Assembly (NCBI GenBank): GCA_964401385.1
Contig: CAYNYF010000048.1
Span: 1 to 32,181, forward strand
DNA from: CAYNYF01 sp964401385
GTDB taxonomy: Bacteria > Planctomycetota > Phycisphaerae > SM23-33
Length of the DNA: 32,181 nucleotides
Reading direction: 5' to 3'
The stretch's first letter is position 1, and each line of letters begins with the position of its first letter. Made by a program: the position numbers and the translations under genes. Positions 32,125-32,181 of the stretch are shown piece by piece. The notes below the pieces were generated by a model, which made no database searches, was not told where the DNA came from, and saw only the letters and a program-made list of their open reading frames with translations.

Positions 32125-32181
32125 TCAGTGGTGTAACGAATTGTGTGTAAGTTCGTGTTCGGGCGTTCGTGTCATCCGGCT

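Overview
This is a high-GC bacterial chromosome segment. Its best taxonomic clues are a secreted beta-helix protein that ends in a dockerin-like EF-hand pair plus a PEP-CTERM sorting tail, many oxidoreductase/isomerase/URO-D-type catabolic genes, and heavy loads of short GC-rich repeats. Together these suggest a Planctomycetota bacterium (perhaps Phycisphaerae-like), probably from a metagenome. That assignment is inference from gene style only; there is no rRNA or tRNA gene in the window.

Layout. 1-2440: a PmoA-like (DUF6807) gene cut by the left edge and missed if only closed ORFs are considered, a creatininase-family amidohydrolase and a HAD phosphatase. 2440-8737: an accessory, repeat-rich segment. 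It holds a two-gene minus-strand operon (7423-2823) of visibly more even base composition: a 1291-residue DUF4062-STAND NTPase followed, with an ATGA overlap, by a 242-residue protein with a HEPN-like R-x4-H motif. Copies of the same CTCAAGC/GCTTGAG hairpin element lie on both sides. The 1.3 kb between this operon and ftsK is non-coding and built of tandem 7-bp and 10-bp repeats with duplicated leaders. 8738-19226: ftsK, a beta-helix/dockerin protein overlapping a putative (alpha/alpha)-toroid polysaccharide-processing gene, a URO-D/MtaA-like protein, gyrB and a small TPR protein. 19345-23455: PduO-type cobalamin adenosyltransferase, purH, a PQQ-propeller lipoprotein and a small conserved-looking protein. 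23693-28066: a four-gene plus-strand catabolic module (enolase-superfamily dehydratase, xylose-isomerase-like TIM barrel, MDR dehydrogenase, second URO-D/MtaA-like protein). 28160-32005: a CPA2 antiporter split from its C-terminal CBS pair by an apparent one-base frameshift, and an APC permease fused to a PTS EIIA-type domain.

How it fits together. The housekeeping genes (ftsK, gyrB, purH) anchor the segment as chromosomal. The STAND/HEPN-like pair is the strongest candidate for an uncharacterised defence system: a sensor ATPase with a TIR-like N-terminal domain plus a possible RNase partner, inserted among repeats. The catabolic module and the beta-helix/toroid pair fit polysaccharide and sugar-acid breakdown. 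Several genes share an upstream TA(T/C)AATGC motif that looks like the local -10 promoter element.
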